NCBI RefSeq assembly: GCF_001570545.1
Contig: NZ_BBXD01000018.1
Location: forward strand, 139,782 to 203,781
DNA from: Herbidospora mongoliensis
Lineage (GTDB): Bacteria > Actinomycetota > Actinomycetes > Streptosporangiales > Streptosporangiaceae
DNA length: 64,000 bases
Reading direction: 5' to 3'
How positions within the stretch are numbered: the first letter of the stretch is position 1; each line of letters opens with the position of its first letter. The notes beneath the pieces are model-generated. The model did no database searches. It was given only the letters and a program-made list of their open reading frames with translations, and was not told where the DNA came from. The position numbers and the translations under genes were made by a program. Positions 7,186 through 16,061 of this stretch are shown one piece after another.

Positions 7186-10100
7186 TCACTTGCGAGATTG
7201 CAGGGTGGCGGCCAGTTCGCGGGCGGTCGCCGCGGCGAAGGGGCGGAACCCGGACTCCTCGTTGTCCCGCAGCGCCGCCCGCAGGTGGTCGAGGGCGGTG
7301 TCGAGATCGCCGCGGGCCCTGGCCAGGAGACCGACGTGGTGGGCGGCGAAGCCGGCGAACGTGATGCCGGTGCCGCCGATCACGATCCGGCCGGCGTAGG
7401 GGGCCAGGTCGGCGTACAGGTCGTGGGCGGCGTCGGGGGAGGCGAGGGCCGACCAGAGTTCGGCCCGGATCGCCATGTGGGTCAGCCACATGTAGTTGCG
7501 CGGCACCTCCGGCTGCTGCCGCCACGGGCCGAGCGCGGTCCGGGCCTGCTCGGTCCGGTTCGAGCGGACCAGGGCCAGGGCGTGCCAGTCGCGGAGCAGG
7601 GACAGGCCGGTGGCGGCGGCGGCCTCGGCCAGCAGGGGCTCGATCGCCGGGAGGGTGCCCCGTGCCAGGTTCAGGGTCGCCGTCAGGGCGATCGGGATCT
7701 CGGCGGCGCCGGGCACGGTCGTACCGGAATGGAACTCACGGGCGTCGGCGATGGCCTGCTCCGCCTCCTCGAACCGGCCGCGGGCCACGGCCACGATCGC
7801 GTCGGCCCAGGTGAGGACGACGAGCGCGGGGGCGAGGGCGTGTCGCTCGGCCAGTTCCCTGGCGTCGCGGTAGTGGCGCAGGCCCGCGCCGACGTCGCCG
7901 TGCTCGATCTGGTCACGGCCGCGGAACACCAGCGCGCGGGCCTGGGCGGCGGGGTCGTCGGCCGACTCGGCCATCTCGACCAGTTCGCGTGAGGCGGCCA
8001 GGCGCTCGTCGAGGAGCTGCGGGCGTTCGTAGGCGACGTGGCGGAGTTCGAGGACGCGGGCCAGGTCGTCTCTGGTGCCGTGGGCACGGGCCAGGGCTTC
8101 GGCCTCGGTCGACAGGGCCACGGAGCGGTCGGCGGTGTCGGCGCCGTAGTAGATCTCGCCCGCCAGGGCGGCCAGCAGCCGGGCCCGCAACGCCTCGTGC
8201 CCGGCGGGCAGCTCCCGGGCGAGCCGCTCGAACAGGGCGGTGGCGGCGACGTCCACCACCTGGTATTCGCGCCAGCTCCAGATGGCGTCGGTGGTGGTGG
8301 TGACCGCCGCGCGGGCCGCCGCCACCACGTCGCCGCCCGCCAGGGCGACCTCGGCCGCCTCGCGGGCGGACTCCCAGGCCTGACGCTCGTAGCCCGCGCG
8401 TTTGCGGGCGAGCGCGAGCCCGAGCAGGACCTCGTAGCGGTCGGCGTCCGTCGCGGTGCGGTCGCGCGACAGCGCCGACAGCGCGGCCTCCTGGAGGCGG
8501 GCGGCCTCGGCGGGGGCGGGCTGCAGGGCGGCCACGGCCGAGGCCCTGGTCGCGTAGGTCCAGGCGGCGCGGGCGTGCTCGGCCGCGGCCCGGCCGTAGT
8601 GGTGGGCCAGTTCGGTGAGGCGCGTCTCGCGCACCCGGCCGGACCGCGCCTCGATCTCCCCGGCCAGCGCCGCGTGCAGGAGCCTGCGGCGGCCCGGGGA
8701 CAGCCGCGCGTAGATCGCCTCCCGGACCAGCGCGTGGGTGAACCGGTGGCCGTCGCCCTCTTCCTCGATCAGGCCCGCGAGCAGCGCGGCCTCGGTGGCG
8801 GTCAGCGCGGCCTCCCCGGTCAGCCCCGACGCCGCCTCGACCAGGTCGGCGTCGAAGGTCCGTCCGTACACGGCGGCCGTCGACAGCAGCGGTTCGACGT
8901 CGTCGGGCAACTGGTCGATCCGCCGCCGGACGACATCCCGAACGCCGTCGGGGACGCGCAGCGCCCCCGGGGCCTCCGGGTCGGTGAGACGTCGCTCCTC
9001 CGCCAGCAGCTGGACCAGTTCCCCGATGAAGAACGGGTTGCCGTTGGTGCGTTCCCGCAGCGCCGCCGCGACCTCGTCGGGGATCTCGACACCGTGGCGG
9101 AGCGCGACGTAGTCGCGGACGCCCGCCTGGTCGAGCCCGCGCAGCCCCACCCGGACGAGATCGGCGCGGGCCAGGTCGGCCAGCGCCTCGGCCAGTTCCG
9201 GTGAGAGGTCGGCCTCGGCGTCGCGGCTGGTCAGCAGCAGGACGACCGGCAACGTGGCCAGCATCGCGCCGAGCCGCCTGACCAGGTGCAGGGTGTCGCC
9301 GTCGGCCCAGTGGAGGTCGTCGAGGACCAGCAGGGCCGGGCCGGTCTCGCGCAGCAGCGCGGCGGTGGCCTCGGCCAGCCGGAAGGCCACCGTGTCGAGA
9401 TCGGCGGCCGTGCCGTCCCAACCGGGCAGCCACTGGCCCGTCGCGGACGCCTCGGCCAGGGGCGCCAGCGCCTGCGACCACGGCCACAGGGCCGGCGCGC
9501 CGGCGGTCTCCTCGCAGCGTCCCCATCCGGTGCGCAGGCCCATCGCGGCGGCGGTCGCGGTCAGCGCGCGGGCCAGCCCGGTCTTGCCGACGCCGGGTTC
9601 ACCCGTCACCAGCACCAGGGTTCCCCGGCCCGCCGAGGTGTCGACGAGATGCCCGGTCAGGCGGGCCAGCCAGTCGTCGCGGCCGACCAAGCCGGTCGCC
9701 GCGACCGGTGGCACGGGAACCAGGACGGCCTTCGCGGGGGCGGGCATGGCGTCGAGTGAAGGTTCGTGGTTCAGCACGGCCGCTTCGAGCCGCCGCAGCT
9801 CAGGACCCGGATCGACGCCGAGTTCGTCGGCCAGGACCTGCCGGGCCCGGCGCAGCGCGTCGAGCGCCTCGCCCTGACGCTGGGAGCGGTAGAGGGCGAC
9901 CGCGAGCAGCCCCCAGCCCGCCTCGCGCAGCGGATGCGCGGTGACCATCCGCTCGATCTCGCCGACCAGCCGGTTGTGCACCCCGAGGGCGAGCTCGGCC
10001 CGGAACCGGTCTTCGGTCGCGAGCAGCCAGACCTCGGTCAGCCGGGCCGCCTCGGCGGCGAGCCCGGGAGCCATGGCCGCGACGTCTTCGTAGGGCTCGC

Positions 10101-10515
10101 CGCGCCACAGTTCGCCGGCGCTCCGCAGCAGGTCGAGGGCGTGGGCGGGATCGGTCGTGAGGATCTTCTGCGCCTCGCCGACCAGGCGCTCGAAGGCGGC
10201 GGCGTCGAGATTCTCGGCCGTCAGGGCGTAGCCGGGCGGGCGCGTGAGCAGGATCCGGGCCGGCGCCCGCGCGGGCCGGTCGGGTTCGAGGGCGCGCCGG
10301 AGATTCGAGATGTAGGCCTGCACCGAGGACAGCACTTTCGGCGGCGGCTCCTCACCCCACAACTCGTCGACGAGACGGGAGACCGACACGATCCGGCCGC
10401 CGGCGGCGAGCAGCAGCGCCAGCAGGGCACGCTGCTTCTGCCCGCCGAGCTGCGCCGGACCGCTTCCGATTTCGACGTCGAGAACCTCGACCTGGCCCAG
10501 CACCTGAAACCGCAC
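7186..10515 (-). CDS. AfsR/SARP-like regulator with BTAD, AAA ATPase and TPR domains
   Basis: An 1109-residue regulator. Residues 1-95 are an OmpR/SARP-type winged helix (RFQVLGQVEV, SVQAYISNLRRALEP, RPPGYAL). Residues 96-250 are a bacterial transcriptional activation domain (ENLDAAAFERL, LREAGWGLLAVALYRSQRQ). An AAA/STAND ATPase follows: Walker A GEPGVGKT at 305-312 and Walker B LLVLDD at 395-400. The C-terminal 550 residues are TPR-like helices. The GTG at 10515 has no RBS but has TAGCTT at 10522-10527, six bases upstream, suggesting a leaderless transcript, with an imperfect inverted repeat at 10528-10546. No complete biosynthetic cluster lies beside it, so its targets are unknown. Confidence 0.92.
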   Translation of the reverse strand: MRFQVLGQVEVLDVEIGSGPAQLGGQKQRALLALLLAAGGRIVSVSRLVDELWGEEPPPKVLSSVQAYISNLRRALEPDRPARAPARILLTRPPGYALTAENLDAAAFERLVGEAQKILTTDPAHALDLLRSAGELWRGEPYEDVAAMAPGLAAEAARLTEVWLLATEDRFRAELALGVHNRLVGEIERMVTAHPLREAGWGLLAVALYRSQRQGEALDALRRARQVLADELGVDPGPELRRLEAAVLNHEPSLDAMPAPAKAVLVPVPPVAATGLVGRDDWLARLTGHLVDTSAGRGTLVLVTGEPGVGKTGLARALTATAAAMGLRTGWGRCEETAGAPALWPWSQALAPLAEASATGQWLPGWDGTAADLDTVAFRLAEATAALLRETGPALLVLDDLHWADGDTLHLVRRLGAMLATLPVVLLLTSRDAEADLSPELAEALADLARADLVRVGLRGLDQAGVRDYVALRHGVEIPDEVAAALRERTNGNPFFIGELVQLLAEERRLTDPEAPGALRVPDGVRDVVRRRIDQLPDDVEPLLSTAAVYGRTFDADLVEAASGLTGEAALTATEAALLAGLIEEEGDGHRFTHALVREAIYARLSPGRRRLLHAALAGEIEARSGRVRETRLTELAHHYGRAAAEHARAAWTYATRASAVAALQPAPAEAARLQEAALSALSRDRTATDADRYEVLLGLALARKRAGYERQAWESAREAAEVALAGGDVVAAARAAVTTTTDAIWSWREYQVVDVAATALFERLARELPAGHEALRARLLAALAGEIYYGADTADRSVALSTEAEALARAHGTRDDLARVLELRHVAYERPQLLDERLAASRELVEMAESADDPAAQARALVFRGRDQIEHGDVGAGLRHYRDARELAERHALAPALVVLTWADAIVAVARGRFEEAEQAIADAREFHSGTTVPGAAEIPIALTATLNLARGTLPAIEPLLAEAAAATGLSLLRDWHALALVRSNRTEQARTALGPWRQQPEVPRNYMWLTHMAIRAELWSALASPDAAHDLYADLAPYAGRIVIGGTGITFAGFAAHHVGLLARARGDLDTALDHLRAALRDNEESGFRPFAAATARELAATLQSRK

Positions 10516-10619
10516 CCGGCAAAGCTAACGGGCCCACGGGTCCCGTCCAAGTCCGGCCAGCATGACATCCAAGTAGGGCGGCGCAGGCTGTGCACATCCC
10601 ACCGAGAAAGGAGAGGGCA

Positions 10620-11330
10620 ATGACGAGTCAGACCGGGCAGCGGCTCCACGGGCCGGGGCTCACCGACGTGCGGATGATGCGGGTGGCGCACTCCAACTTC
10701 CGCCGCGAGCTGGGCCTGTCCCCGGCCGCGATCCGCGCGGTCGCCGGGGGAGACCGCCGCCGGACGACGATCGTCGCCGACCACGCCGACCTGTTCCTGT
10801 CGCTGCTGCACCACCACACCATCGAGGACGACCTGCTGTGGGCGGCGCTCCTGGAGCGCGTCCCCGCCGAGCTCGCCCCGCTGGTCCAGGTGATGCAGAG
10901 CCAGCACGAGCACGTGGCCGCCCTGCTGGACCGGTCGCACGCGGCGCTCGGCGCCTGGCGGCGCACCGCGTCCGCACCCGACGGCGACGCCCTGGCCGTG
11001 GTCCTGTCGGATCTGTGCACGGCGCTGTTCGAGCACCTGCACGCCGAGGAGACCCACCTCCTGCCGATCATGGCCAGGCACATCACGCCGGCGGAGTGGG
11101 AGGAGTTCACCGTCCAGGGCATGTCCTCGATCCCGAAACGCCTCATGTTCCTCGGCTTCGGCATGATGCTCTACGAGGGCGACCCCGAGGCGATCGAGAT
11201 CGAGCTCCGCAAGCTCCCCGCACCACTGCGCCGCCTGCTGCCCCCACTGGGCCGCCGCGCCTACCGCCGCTACGCCCGCCGCGTCCACGGCACCCCCGCG
11301 CCGCCGCGCGGCATCGGCGTCATCGCCTGA
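10620..11330 (+). CDS. Hemerythrin HHE domain protein
   Basis: A 236-residue protein from an ATG with AAGGAG upstream. Residues about 20-150 carry the hemerythrin pattern of His and acidic ligands: VAHSNFRREL, HADLFLSLLHHHTIEDDLLW, QSQHEHVAALL and LFEHLHAEETHLLPIM. Such proteins bind a di-iron centre that senses or handles O2, NO or peroxide. The C-terminal 70 residues are basic (RRLLPPLGRRAYRRYARR) and lack the ligands. The gene is followed after 29 bp by an NTF2-like gene with its own RBS, so they probably form a two-gene operon divergent from the AfsR-like gene. Confidence 0.88.
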   Translation: MTSQTGQRLHGPGLTDVRMMRVAHSNFRRELGLSPAAIRAVAGGDRRRTTIVADHADLFLSLLHHHTIEDDLLWAALLERVPAELAPLVQVMQSQHEHVAALLDRSHAALGAWRRTASAPDGDALAVVLSDLCTALFEHLHAEETHLLPIMARHITPAEWEEFTVQGMSSIPKRLMFLGFGMMLYEGDPEAIEIELRKLPAPLRRLLPPLGRRAYRRYARRVHGTPAPPRGIGVIA

Positions 11331-11359
11331 GTCACCCTCAACACCGAAGGAGTTCCACC

Positions 11360-11803
11360 ATGACCGCACAGACCATCGACCTCGCCGCCGCCCGAGCCCG
11401 GAACGAGGACGTCTGGCGCCGTTCCAGCACCCTCCTGTACGCCCGCCAGATCGACGCCTTCGTCGAGCTCTGGTGCGAGGACGCCAGTTACGAGGCCGCC
11501 CTGCCCGTCGCCGGCCTGCCCGCCGTCATCACCGGCCACGAGGCGCTGCACGCGGCCTTCACCGGCCTGGTCTCCGCCGCGAAGAGCATCACCGTGCACG
11601 ACGTCCGCTTCCACCAGACCGACGACCCCGACGTCGCGATCATCGAGGAGCGCATGGTCGGCGAACTCGCCGACGGCGACCGCTACGAGAACCGCCTCAT
11701 CATCCGGGTCACCTTCCGGGACGGCCGGATCGCCCACATGCTCGAGTATTACGGCCAGTTCGCCCACCAGGACCTGCTGCGCAAGCTCGGCTTCACGGCC
11801 TAG
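11360..11803 (+). CDS. NTF2-like (SnoaL-fold) protein
   Basis: A 147-residue single-domain protein with an NTF2/SnoaL cone fold: YARQIDAFVELWCEDASYEA, GHEALHAAFTGL, VRFHQTDDPDVAIIEERMVG, and a C-terminal HMLEYYGQFAHQDLL. Relatives are ketosteroid-isomerase-like enzymes, polyketide cyclases or ligand-binding proteins; the reaction is unknown. AAGGAG lies eight bases before the ATG. Its TAG stop overlaps, on the other strand, the terminal stop of the terpene synthase pseudogene. Confidence 0.85.
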   Translation: MTAQTIDLAAARARNEDVWRRSSTLLYARQIDAFVELWCEDASYEAALPVAGLPAVITGHEALHAAFTGLVSAAKSITVHDVRFHQTDDPDVAIIEERMVGELADGDRYENRLIIRVTFRDGRIAHMLEYYGQFAHQDLLRKLGFTA

Positions 11804-12508
11804 TGGCCCACGCCGTAGCGGGTGGTGCCCCTGCTCCAGGCGTCGTTGCCGCTGATCCACGATCGGACGTTCGCCAGATAGCCGGCGAGGTCGCGGGCCT
11901 GCTCGGGGAGCCCGTAGTCGCGGGGGAGCGCGAGCGCCTCGGCCTCGAGATCAAGGTACTACTCGATGAGCCGGTCGTGAGCGAACCTGGTCTGCCAGGT
12001 GGGCGACATGCCCATGCGGCTGCGCGCACAGATCGGCGTAGGCCCGCACCAGCGGCGGTGCGCTGATCGGCAGCGCGCCCGCCTCGCCGTAGGCGAAGCG
12101 GATCATCGGGTCGAGGACCGTCCGGGCCAGCGCGGGATCCTCGCCGAGCGGGCCGTCGAACCAGTCGTCGAAGGGGAAGAACCAGTACATCCAGTCTGAC
12201 GCGAGCTGGGCGCCGAGACCGCGGGCGTCGGGGAACGCATAACCCGTGAGCAGGTCGAACCTCGGTTCGTCGAGCCTGCGGATCTCCTGCTCGCCGGTGA
12301 CGATCCCGAACGACGCGGCCCACTGGAGGCTGCGCCGGCGCATCCGCTCCACCTCGGGATTCAGCCGCGCCGGCCACGGGATCCTGAATCGGGGCCCGCC
12401 GTCTTCGGCATCGGGCGGCGTCGGATCCGTGTCGGGGTGCGCCGGGCGCGCCGTCGAGGTCCCCGGGCCGGTCGGACAAGCCGCTTCCAGGTGGCCCGGA
12501 ACCTTCAT
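11800..12508 (-). pseudogene. Class I terpene synthase, broken (frameshift, stop, internal deletion)
   Basis: The N-terminal part reads open from an ATG at 12508 with a good GAGGAG RBS and carries the aspartate-rich metal motif FPFDDWFDGP. After about 165 residues (AYADLCAQ) the family sequence continues in another frame as MSPTWQTRFAHD, meets a TAG, then resumes as YLDLEAEALALPRDYG and ends in the family's C-terminus, SWISGNDAWSRGTTRYG. The total is about 235 codons against about 330-350 for the family, and the NSE/DTE metal-binding triad region is missing. A frameshift, an in-frame stop and an internal deletion therefore all separate it from a working cyclase. Confidence 0.85.
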
Positions 12509-12667
12509 ACACAGCTCCTCGTGATGTCCTGTGCGACGCGTCGGCTCAGTTCGGGGCAGTCTGCATCAACACGGAACCGATATGATCAGTCACTCAAAGT
12601 AGTGTTTCCTGGGATGTGGTGTCTGCCGGATGCCCTCGAAGGCGACCATTGTGTGACCTCCCCGGCT
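12509..12667. other. Intergenic region, no gene seen
   Basis: These 159 bp separate the terpene synthase pseudogene start from the stop of the membrane protein gene. They hold the RBS of the pseudogene but no convincing open frame, hairpin or operator. Confidence 0.5.
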
Positions 12668-13192
12668 TCAGAGCACGATGACAAGGAACGCGGTGGCGGC
12701 CAGCGCGAGCGCCACCAGGCCCGGCGTGCGCCGGTTGATCCTCGCCTCCTGCCAGGAGCCGCGCAGCAGGATCACCACGACGGCGAGCGCGGCCACCAGG
12801 TGCACTCCCCACCAGAGGCTCTCCGGGCCGTGACCTCCGGCGAGTCGGGAGCCGCTGAACGCGATCAGCAGCCCGAGCGCGAACACCACCGCCGCCTCGC
12901 GGTACCGGCCGAGCAGCGCCCATACGACCGTGCAGGCCAGGAACATGATCGAGGCGCTCTGGTGCAGCCGCCGGGAGAGCAGGCCGCCCTCGATGTCGAG
13001 GCTGCCACGCAGAGCCGTTTCGTATTCGTAGGGCTCGCTCATGTGCACGCCCTGGAGGGGAAGGTAGGAGCCGTCGTAGAAGATCTCCGCGTCGGCGGGC
13101 ACGAAATGGATCATCAGATAGACCCCGGTGCCCAGGATCACGAGGAAGAGGCAGATCAGCACCTCGCCGGCCAACTGCCGTGCGCGTTCCAT
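12668..13192 (-). CDS. Membrane protein resembling the N-terminal part of cytochrome b
   Basis: A 174-residue protein with about five hydrophobic helices. MSEPYEYETALRGSLDIEGG followed by LLSRRLHQSASIMFLACTVV resembles the first helices of actinobacterial quinol:cytochrome c reductase cytochrome b (SLDI...GG...RxIHHWAA), and a second histidine sits in SLWWGVHLVAALAV. A full cytochrome b has more helices and two His pairs, so this is either a small b-type cytochrome-like protein or a derivative without full haem ligation. The ATG at 13192 has AAGGAG upstream and follows the DUF6493-like gene by 15 bp, so it probably belongs to that operon. Confidence 0.65.
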   Translation of the reverse strand: MERARQLAGEVLICLFLVILGTGVYLMIHFVPADAEIFYDGSYLPLQGVHMSEPYEYETALRGSLDIEGGLLSRRLHQSASIMFLACTVVWALLGRYREAAVVFALGLLIAFSGSRLAGGHGPESLWWGVHLVAALAVVVILLRGSWQEARINRRTPGLVALALAATAFLVIVL

Positions 13193-13207
13193 GGTGTGCG
13201 TTCTCCT

Positions 13208-16012
13208 TCAGCTGTTCAGGAGCCGGTCGAGACTCCGGCAGGCGCGGCCCAGCGAGGTCGAACCGCGTTTCTTCGCCAGGGCGGCCACCTCGGGGATCTC
13301 GCCCCGGGCGTCGGCCCACGTGGCGACGTCGACGGCCAGCACGACGGCGTCGGTGTGCAGAGCCAGGGCCCGCTCGCCCTCCCTCGGGAGGAACTCGGCC
13401 AGGAAGTGGCGCAGGATCGTCCACACCTCGGCGTGCGCGCCCTGCCTGGCGGCCAGCTCCAGCGAGGGCAGCGCGGGGCCGGCCTCGTAGCGGGTCCGGC
13501 GGCCCAGCATGCCCAGCAGCCTGCCTGTCTCGGCAGCGGGGAGAGCGTCCTTGGCCGCGAGCTGAAGCAGCGGGGGCACCGCGTCGTCGCCTTCCTCGGT
13601 GAGGAAGTAGGCCAGGACCAGGGCGGTCGCCGGGCCCGACGCGCCTTCGGCGAGAGCCAGGTCGTGGAGGTCGCCGATCGCGATGTCGGGCGGATCGTTG
13701 CGGTCGATCAGGCCGCTCGCCAGATGGGCCGCCGCCAGCTCCCGGTGGTGAGGCGTCATACCGGGCCAGTAGTGACGTGACTCGCGCCGGTAGGGGCGCG
13801 TCTCGGGCATGGTCAGCAGGGTGTCGAGGGGGGCGATGCCGAGGGGTTCCGCCGCTTTCCAGCTCACGTCGGCGATGCCGCGCTGGTCGACGACGTGATC
13901 GTCATAGGGGACGACGCGGGAGCCGAGGGCCAGGGTCCAGGTCAGCTCCACCTCCGGGGGCGGGGGCGCGCCGCGCTCGAACCATCGGGCCACCGCTGCC
14001 GAGCCGCTGTTTCTCGCGCGTTCGGCCAGGTCGGGGCCGAGATCGGGCGGCAGGCGCAAGAGTGCCTGAGCCAGGTCGAGCGGCAACGGTTCGTGGCTCG
14101 ATTCCGCGTACACGGCCAGCCGGTCGAGAAGGGGCCCGGGGTCGAGGTGGCCGTCGGCGCGGGTGGGGGTGGCCAGCAGCACCGGGGGCAGCACTCCGGC
14201 CTTCGCCGCGCGCAGGAGTTCGTCGAGGCGGGACAGCAGGAAGGTGTGCGGGCGGGCGCACTCCCCCGGGTCGGGCAGGCGGTTCCAGGGGGCGGGCTCA
14301 GGTCGCGTCGCCGGGTCGTAGATGTCGGCCGTCCCCAGGACCTCCTCCTGCAAGTAGCCAGGCAACGCGTGCAGCGGGACGACCGTGCGGAGACCGGGGA
14401 ACAGCTGGAAGGCCGTGGCCGCGACGCTCACCATGCCGCCGTACAGGGACTGCCCGAGATCGCCCGACAGGCCGGGGAAGGCGTGCTCGGCGTCGGTCCG
14501 CTGCTCCTCGGAGACCGGTTTCTGGTGGGCCGGGCGCCGGGCCGCGGGCGGTCCCGGATCTTCGCCGGGATTGACGAGCTCCCTGGCCAGCGCGGTGCAC
14601 CAGTCGCGCGGCGACGGCCAGGTCAGGGCGTCGTAGAGCACCGGCCGCAGGTGTTCGCCGAACCGCCGGGCCAGCGTTCTCCTGAGGGGGCCGGGATTCG
14701 TGTGCGCGGCCCGCACGACCGCCGCCAGCCACGCCTCGACGTCGATCCAGCCGATCTCCTCCGGCGGGCCGCTCTCCAAGCCGGAGACGGGGAACGGGCC
14801 GGGGACGGTGACCTCGGGCAGACGTCCGGGAGTGAAGTCGGCGGTCCAGCCTCCGGTGAAGCGCTCGAAGAGCTGCCGGGCCGAGGCCGGCGGCAGGAGT
14901 TCGGCCGCCTCCAGGATCGGGGCGGGGTCGGTGAGATGGCCGGCGTGCTTGAGCGTGAGGGCCACCGCCCGGTCGCGCACCTCGGGAGAGCCGTGCGCGT
15001 AAGCGTTGGTCAGCGCGGTGACGTGCCCGGCGACGCGTTCCGGTGCGGCGGCCAGGTCGCGGTCGAGCCAGGTCAGGCCCTTCACGGCGAGCTTGGCCTC
15101 CGGGCGGAAGGTCATCGCCTCGATCGCCTCGGCGACGTCCGCCGGATCGAGCCGCGCCTGGTGCACCTGCTGCCAGGCCAGCTCGGCCACCGGCCCCGGC
15201 GCGGCGGGCAGCAGCCGCAGGTAGTCGCGCAGCCGCCCGGCCGACTCCTCCGGCGTGGGCGCCACGAGCGTGTGCAGCCGGACGAAGAACCTCAGGTCCG
15301 GTACGTCGCCACCACGCAGGAAACGGCCCACGCAGCCGTCGATGATCTGCTCGCGGGGTAACTCGCGGACGGTCAGGGCCAGCCACCGGGACGGCTTAGG
15401 GGTGAGCGTCTCGGCGGCCAGCGCCCGGCCCGCGCCGTCGGCCTCGAAGATTTTCGCGAGCAGCTGGGGTGTGAGCGGGTCCTTGGCCACCCCCACCGCC
15501 GACAACCAGGCCACCACCAGCGGCTCATGGTCGGGCGGGGTGACCACGCCGTCGCGCAGCAACGCCAGGGCCAGTGACGCGATCCGGTCGTCGGGACGGC
15601 GGATGCGGCGCGCGAGCCGTACCGCCAGATCGGCCCGCCAGGCCGCCGGGCGACCGGAGACCGCCTTCACCAGCCGGTGCGGGCTCGGCGCGGTCGACCA
15701 GCGGGGGTTGAAGTCGCGCTTGGTCAGCCAGGTGACCACGGCGGCCGGGCCGGAGATGGTCGCCGCGCCCACCATCATCAGCACCTCGGACGAGCCGATG
15801 ACCTGGCTGTCATCGGTCCAGTCGAAGACGTCCCCGTCGAGGGAGACGGCCAGCAGCGGGCTGTCGCGGAGCTCCGCGAGCAGGCCCGGCAGCTCGGCGG
15901 CGACGGCGGCCCGTTCGGCGTCGGTGAGCTCCGGCAACCGCAACGCCAGCCCTTCGGCGTCGCGGTTCGCCACGAGATTCCTGATCTCGGTACGGATGTC
16001 GTCGACGGTCAT
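13208..16012 (-). CDS. DUF6493-like large helical protein, paralog B
   Basis: A 934-residue protein without signal peptide or membrane helices. It shares with two other proteins in the window a conserved N-terminal half: TWLTKRDFNPRW, LARRIRRPDDRIASLALALL, a block RFLRGGDVPDLRFFVRLHTL, and RLRDYLRLLPAAPGPVAEL. The alternating helices look HEAT-like (inference). I believe this is the family annotated as DUF6493 in actinomycetes; it is often beside a SWIM zinc-finger gene, as here. It lies 49 bp after paralog A and 15 bp before a membrane protein. Function unknown; a scaffold or DNA-associated role is speculation. Confidence 0.72.
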   Translation of the reverse strand: MTVDDIRTEIRNLVANRDAEGLALRLPELTDAERAAVAAELPGLLAELRDSPLLAVSLDGDVFDWTDDSQVIGSSEVLMMVGAATISGPAAVVTWLTKRDFNPRWSTAPSPHRLVKAVSGRPAAWRADLAVRLARRIRRPDDRIASLALALLRDGVVTPPDHEPLVVAWLSAVGVAKDPLTPQLLAKIFEADGAGRALAAETLTPKPSRWLALTVRELPREQIIDGCVGRFLRGGDVPDLRFFVRLHTLVAPTPEESAGRLRDYLRLLPAAPGPVAELAWQQVHQARLDPADVAEAIEAMTFRPEAKLAVKGLTWLDRDLAAAPERVAGHVTALTNAYAHGSPEVRDRAVALTLKHAGHLTDPAPILEAAELLPPASARQLFERFTGGWTADFTPGRLPEVTVPGPFPVSGLESGPPEEIGWIDVEAWLAAVVRAAHTNPGPLRRTLARRFGEHLRPVLYDALTWPSPRDWCTALARELVNPGEDPGPPAARRPAHQKPVSEEQRTDAEHAFPGLSGDLGQSLYGGMVSVAATAFQLFPGLRTVVPLHALPGYLQEEVLGTADIYDPATRPEPAPWNRLPDPGECARPHTFLLSRLDELLRAAKAGVLPPVLLATPTRADGHLDPGPLLDRLAVYAESSHEPLPLDLAQALLRLPPDLGPDLAERARNSGSAAVARWFERGAPPPPEVELTWTLALGSRVVPYDDHVVDQRGIADVSWKAAEPLGIAPLDTLLTMPETRPYRRESRHYWPGMTPHHRELAAAHLASGLIDRNDPPDIAIGDLHDLALAEGASGPATALVLAYFLTEEGDDAVPPLLQLAAKDALPAAETGRLLGMLGRRTRYEAGPALPSLELAARQGAHAEVWTILRHFLAEFLPREGERALALHTDAVVLAVDVATWADARGEIPEVAALAKKRGSTSLGRACRSLDRLLNS

Positions 16013-16061
16013 GACGCCAGCCCTTCGACGTCGCGGCTGAGCGTGAAGATGTCGCGATATG

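Noticed and set aside
7186-12508. A terpene biosynthetic gene cluster with an AfsR-like activator
   Set aside because: The terpene synthase is broken, no prenyltransferase or P450 is present, and AfsR-like regulators are common outside clusters.
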